Shown here piece by piece: positions 59,421 to 64,000 of a stretch of DNA of 64,000 nucleotides. Numbering within the stretch: position 1 is the first letter of the stretch; each line of letters opens with the position of its first letter. The notes under the pieces were generated by a model. That model saw nothing but the letters and a program-made list of their open reading frames with translations, made no database searches and was not told the origin of the DNA. The DNA is from Nelumbo lutea. Taxonomy: Eukaryota > Streptophyta > Magnoliopsida > Proteales > Nelumbonaceae. A program made the position numbers and the translations under genes. The DNA lies in the NCBI GenBank assembly GCA_022828595.1, contig JAKGHH010000001.1, positions 73,652,401-73,716,400 on the forward strand, read 5' to 3'.

Positions 59421-60389
59421 TATAGTCTTAAAAGAAAAGAGATAACAGAGTAGAGTATTAACAAATTAGGGAACTTTAAAACATTGACTAAAAGGAGGGA
59501 GAGCGTTAAACTCCAAAATCATGAATAATAGATAGATTGTAAGTAGATAGACATGGATATATGGAATAAACATGTTTTTTGGAAAATTCGGATGACTTTG
59601 TTTTTGGGAAATTCTGTGTAAGGCTGCAAATAAGTCCGATAAGATCTAATTTGAATCCAAATCCTATCCGATTAGAGTCAGATTTGAATATCTCCCTTGA
59701 TCCTAATAAATTTGGACGGAAAAGTTGATCCATTTAATTAATAGATCAAATCCGGATATACCCCAATCCAATCTAAAATTAACCAATCTGATCCGTTAAT
59801 TATGAAATATTATATATTATTTATATTATATATATATTATATTATTTATGTTATATCATAATTTTTTATTACAATTTTGATGAAAAAAACCGGGGTCCGC
59901 ATGATTTCAATAGATCCACGGTGGTCAAGTCACCAGTTTTGAAGATGGGCTTGATCAACCTACATTTATCGATTCCATCCTCACCAGAAAAATCGATCTA
60001 ATCACCTAGAGGAGTCTGGAGTCACGGTGTCGTTCAACCACTTCATCCATATTTCATACAAAACCAATAAACGTCTCTCTATAGGACCTCCTCGCTTTTG
60101 GTCGTGTTCGTACATCAAGTTGTTGTATCCATTGATTTTGACACGTCATTTTAAAATGTTTAAATCAAACGTCTCTGGGCATGTAGATAGAAATCCACAG
60201 TTCTTTCGGTTTCACTCTACAGATCTCTCAATCACAAATATTAATTTATCTAATAATTTTTTTTTCTGTTTTTTAATTTTTTAATTTTTTTATTCCATCT
60301 CATTTTTTAAACAATCAATGAAATGTAATTTCTCAATAACCTAAATAATTTATTTTTCTAAAATTTATCCAAAACTAACTTCCCCACTT
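59421..60389. other. Interior of hAT 3, no gene recognised
   Basis: AT-rich with a higher-complexity patch at 59890-60230 that contains an 85-codon open frame (60027-60284) without recognisable features. Confidence 0.35.
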
Positions 60390-62592
60390 TTTCAGAATTA
60401 TCTCTAATTCCTATTTATTTTTTAAGTTATCTCTAATTCCTATTTATATCTACAATTATCTCTAATTTAGTACAGAGTTTCTCTCCTAAATTATCTCTGA
60501 TTCCTATTTATCCTCTCCCCTACTTTTTATCTATATCTATCTAAACATGTTTGGATTAAAAAATTTAAGAATAATTTAAATATTCTGAAAATTTTATATA
60601 ATAACTTTAAAATATTTATTAAAAGCACAAAACTAATTTTACATTTTTACAAAATATATCATGAAATTATGTACTAACAATTTAAATTATGTTTTTCTGT
60701 ATTATCAATTTAAATGCTCTTCAAATATTTAATAATATGCAATAGCTTTAAATAAATAAAATTCAAATAACAAAAAAATAAATATTTTATAGATTATTTA
60801 AATATTTAAATAACTAAATATTTATCATAACTATATTTTAAATAGTTAAAAAAATTATCTAATAAATAATTTTACATTTTTACAAAATATATCACGAAAT
60901 TATGTACTAACAATTTAAATTATGTTTTTCCATATCATAAATTTAAATGTTTTTCAAATATTTAATAATATGTAATGGCTTTAAAAAAATAAAATTAAAA
61001 TAACAAAAAATGTTAAATATTTTATAGATGATTTAAATATTTAAATAACTAGATATTTATCACAACTAGATTTTAAATAGTTAAAATAACAAAATTATGT
61101 AATAAATTTAAAATTCTTCTTTAAAGCAGAAAAATAATTATAACATAATATTGAAATTAATAATATTTTAATATATTACAAAATTAACAATGAAATTATG
61201 TAATAATAGTATAAATTATGATTTTATAGATAATTAAATTCCATAAATAACTATAATTTTAAAATTTAAATATTTTACATATTATTTAAGTATTTAAATA
61301 ACTTGGTATTTTAAATAACAAAATATTTAACATAACTAGATTTTAAATAGTTAAAATAAAGAAATTATGTAATAAATTTTAAAAATTTCTGAAAAGTAGA
61401 AAAATAATTAGAACATAATATTGAAATTAATAATAATTTAATATTTTTACATAATATTGTAACTAACTAATTTCACTTATATCAAGTAGTAATTCGAGAA
61501 AATGACTTTCAAAAAAATAATATTTATTAATAATAATTTAAACTCTTAATCTATATTTATTATGTAATTATATATACTAAAGTTAATATTTATTGTATTT
61601 CAATAATTATTCATTGTTTTTGCAATAAATGTATTTTCAATTATTATGTATAAATTTTTTTGTTTTGTTATTTAATTCAAACTTTCAGTAATTATTGGAA
61701 ATCAAACTACTATTAGTGAAGATTTTAAATTTAATTTATTGTACTTATTGTATTCATTGTATTTTTGTTATAACATTGATTAATATTTATTAGAGATTAA
61801 ACTATTATTTGAGATTATAATATTTATTGACTAAGTTAATATATTTTTAGTACTTATTGTATTTTTTCATTATCAATATATTTTCAATAATTATTGGAGA
61901 TTAAACTATTGTTATATATCAAAGATGAGACTATTAATTTAGCTGAAATTATGAGTGTTCATGACTTGGTTTGGTTTGGTCGTAGGCTATTTGGCCAACC
62001 AAATTGACCTAGTCAGGTTGGGGAGTTGGTCAGTTGAAACTGACTGGCCTTTTGTGAAAATTGACCCACTCAAGTTGTATCGGTTTGGGTCGATTTTTTT
62101 TTTGGTCAGTCGGTTGAAAATATTTAAACTTAAAATTTTAATTTAATTTTAAAAACTATAGTGAAATTATTAAAATATAAATTTAAAAATTAGATTTATG
62201 ATATAAAACATTTTAGACTAAAAAATATGGGAAATTTCCCACTTTTCCATATTAAAAATTATATTTAAAATATAAAATATTAATATATATCCATAGTTAG
62301 GTTGTTCGATTTTGATTGGTTTACAAATGGCCAAAGTAAAATTGATCCAACTTGGTCGAATTGAGAAATTTTTAACCAAAGCCAACCTAAAATATTAGAA
62401 CACCGGCCAACTTGGGTCAAGTTGATTGGGTTGGTCGGTTTCATCAGTTTGATGAATAAACCTAACTGAAATTAATTATTGTTATTTTTGTATAATAAAA
62501 AATTTATTATAAGTATATAAAATATGAATAATTATTAATTATTTAAAAAGTTGAAAATATAAAACAATTGTATACTCTTATGTGATTCTATT
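60390..62592 (+). mobile_element. Helitron-derived block paralogous to 16790-18320
   Basis: Shares repeated AATTATCTCTAATTCCTATTT units, CCCCTACTTTTTATCTAT, GAGTGTTCATGACTTGG and AATATAAAACAATTGTATAC with the Helitron 16589-20629 in the same order. Helitron borders were not found on this copy. Confidence 0.65.
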
Positions 62593-63045
62593 AGGGTCAT
62601 TTATTAGAACACATCTTATAGTTTTACATATTTACTTAAAACTACCTTATAGTTTTCATTTTATTAAAACATCCCATATATTTTACAACTTATTTACTTA
62701 ATTAACATTTCATTAAGGAGTGTTTGTTTTGCCATTAGGCCCATGATTTTTTACTCCAAAAATACCCTTAACACTTTTTTTTTGTACAAAAAACAAAATT
62801 AACCAAATATAGCCAATAGAGTGGTTGCTCATGTCTTATAAAGGGCAAAAATGGTATTTTTATTTTTATTTTCTTTTGATCAAATTTATTTAAATGAACA
62901 TTAGGGTCAACATTGTCATTTTCCACTGTTGGAAGATTGATTAAATCTATTGTAAATTATAAGTGGTATTTTAGTAAAATTTTAACTATAGGGTAGATTT
63001 TAATAAATCCATGTAACTATAAGGAGTATTTTAGTAAATGACCAT
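62593..63045. mobile_element. Mutator-type MITE with long inverted repeats
   Basis: The ends are AGGGTCATTTATTAGAACAC and, inverted, ATGGTCATTTACTAAAATAC, extending about 40 bp. The flanks TGATTCTATT (62583-62592) and TTATACTATT (63046-63055) match at 8 of 10. The paralogous Helitron at about 18345-18365 lacks the insertion. 453 bp. Confidence 0.72.
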
Positions 63046-63412
63046 TTATACTATTTATCTTTTAGTATTGATAAAAAATAAATAAATGGAAATGGAATCA
63101 CCGAAATAGGTATGTGGCAGCTAGCGTTCAACGTACCTTGCCTCATTTCTTTTCAAGCGTGTTTAGGGATTTAAGAAGATCCTTAATTGAAAGAAGTATC
63201 ATTATACCATTAATAGGGGTAAAGAGTGGAAATAAAAAAATCGACCATGGAAGAAAAGCTAAAGAATGTGAAACTGATATTTTTATTATATGTATATACG
63301 GAGGTATATGGATAAGCATTAAATGAGAAATGAGTCATTTCCTATTAAGTATTAAATGATAAAGTAAAATTACATTTTTACCATTGCTCCTCCAAATTAA
63401 ACCTTAGATAGT

Positions 63413-63475
63413 GGGTATATATATGTATATATATATATATGTATGTATGTATATGTATATGTATGTATGACTGTG
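63413..63475. repeat. TA/TG microsatellite
   Basis: Interrupted GTATATATATGTATG-type run next to the right sub-terminal part of hAT 3. Confidence 0.9.
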
Positions 63476-64000
63476 TATAGTTGGGTTGGGATTGGGCCAG
63501 GTTCGGGCTACCTAAGCCCAAAAAATTAAAAAGCCTGACTTGTTGGGGCCGAGGACTAAAAATCCAAGCCTAGCCCATGTAAAATTTTGGGTTGGGCCGA
63601 TTCAAGCTCAAGCTAGGCCTGCCTAATTTGCACCCCTAGTCCATTTTAATTGTGAGGGCACAAAATGTAATTTGAGTTACTATATTTCTCCTCATTCAAT
63701 TCTCTCTCATTAAGTTTTATTTTTAGGGTGTTAATTCTCATCCTTTCATAGAATCCTATATTAATTAACCATATTAAAGAAAAAATATTTTTATTGACAA
63801 TATAAATAAAATACAAATTTAAAACTAACTTAGAAATGTAGTTGTTTTCCTATTTGGTGGCGAGTCAACAATTCACCCTATTAGGCCAAATGTATCATCC
63901 CATTTGATTTTTTTAGATATAGAAAAAAAATGGAAACATATTATTTACTATTATCATAAAAAATTGCCATGTAAAAAGCATGTACACACTTACTAGTATT

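Larger units (their letters stand above)
57741..63638. mobile_element. hAT-like element 3 (5.9 kb, non-coding) with 8-bp target duplication
   Basis: Flanked by perfect GTCCATTT (57733-57740 and 63639-63646). The ends are TGGGGGTGCAAG and, inverted, TAGGGGTGCAAATTAGGC. The unoccupied sister repeat at 57550-57600 supports the join across the site (AATTTGGT...TAATTG). No transposase. The interior includes a minus-strand Helitron end, tandem repeats, a Helitron-derived block and a Mutator-type MITE. Confidence 0.75.
57316..63996 (+). mobile_element. Small Helitron split by hAT element 3
   Basis: The 5' border is A|TCTATACTATTTATAAAG. The 3' border is CTAG|T at 63993-63996, preceded by CATGTAAAAAGCATGTA. 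That is the decayed form of the CACGTGCAAAGCACGTG hairpin seen at 57988-58004. Without the hAT it is about 780 bp. It contains 150-bp tandem units, one at about 57550-57705 and the next beginning at 57706 and resuming at 63639. Confidence 0.65.

Noticed and set aside
60027..60284. 85-codon open frame in the AT-rich interior of hAT 3
   Set aside because: No recognisable motif, and it ends in a low-complexity Phe/Asn tract. It is probably chance.

Overview
This is a repeat-dominated stretch of a nuclear plant genome, from an angiosperm. Supporting signs are GT-AG introns, plant-type TATA boxes, Ty3/gypsy elements of the Tat and Athila clades, Helitrons with CTAG ends, and many hAT and Tourist-like MITEs. 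I cannot name the species. Only two host protein-coding genes are visible, both on the minus strand. They sit at about 0-7 kb and 53.3-55.5 kb, and almost everything else is mobile DNA in several nested layers.

0-7.2 kb: the first two exons of a UFD1-domain protein gene (ubiquitin-fusion degradation family), running off the left edge. Exon 1 (6870-7052) and exon 2 (1-1088) are separated by a 5.8 kb intron. The intron holds a 1.7 kb insertion flanked by 10-bp near-repeats.

7.5-15.9 kb: a Tourist-like MITE, then a Mutator-like element (8192-15895). A 4.35 kb hAT-type element (8227-12579, TSD CCCTGTAT/C) split its left terminal repeat. That hAT carries AT-rich Helitron material. The Mutator-like element holds a 1.9 kb inverted copy of part of the UFD1-gene intron, including intron sequence on both sides of the 1.7 kb insertion.

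15.9-33.3 kb: a second hAT-type element of the same family (15928-33277, TSD ATCCTAAC). It holds a 4 kb Helitron (16589-20629) and a complete 12 kb Tat-clade LTR retrotransposon (21008-33047, TSD AATAT). The Tat element is itself interrupted by a deleted Athila-clade element on the opposite strand (25578-30122). It carries an additional antisense gene with its own TATA box and intron.

33.3-39.1 kb: a fragment of another Tat-type LTR, a second Mutator-type terminal repeat of the same family, and several MITEs. 39.1-53.15 kb: a second, minus-strand Tat-like retrotransposon with decayed gag, protease, RT, RNase H and integrase. It has an antisense intron-containing ORF, a roughly 49-bp minisatellite, and a nested large non-coding LTR element (40319-43211).

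53.3-55.7 kb: an apparently intact three-exon RNase III gene (RNase III domain plus one dsRNA-binding domain, 281 aa). Its stop codon lies 160 bp from the retrotransposon end. 55.7-64 kb: two Tourist-like MITEs, then a small Helitron (57316-63996) split by a third hAT-like element (57741-63638, TSD GTCCATTT). The third hAT in turn holds Helitron-derived sequence and a Mutator-type MITE.

All retrotransposon genes seen are broken by stops and frameshifts, many consistent with decay of methylated cytosine. The two host genes do not appear to work together. The main story of the window is the order in which the elements inserted, which can be read from target-site duplications and paralogous empty sites.
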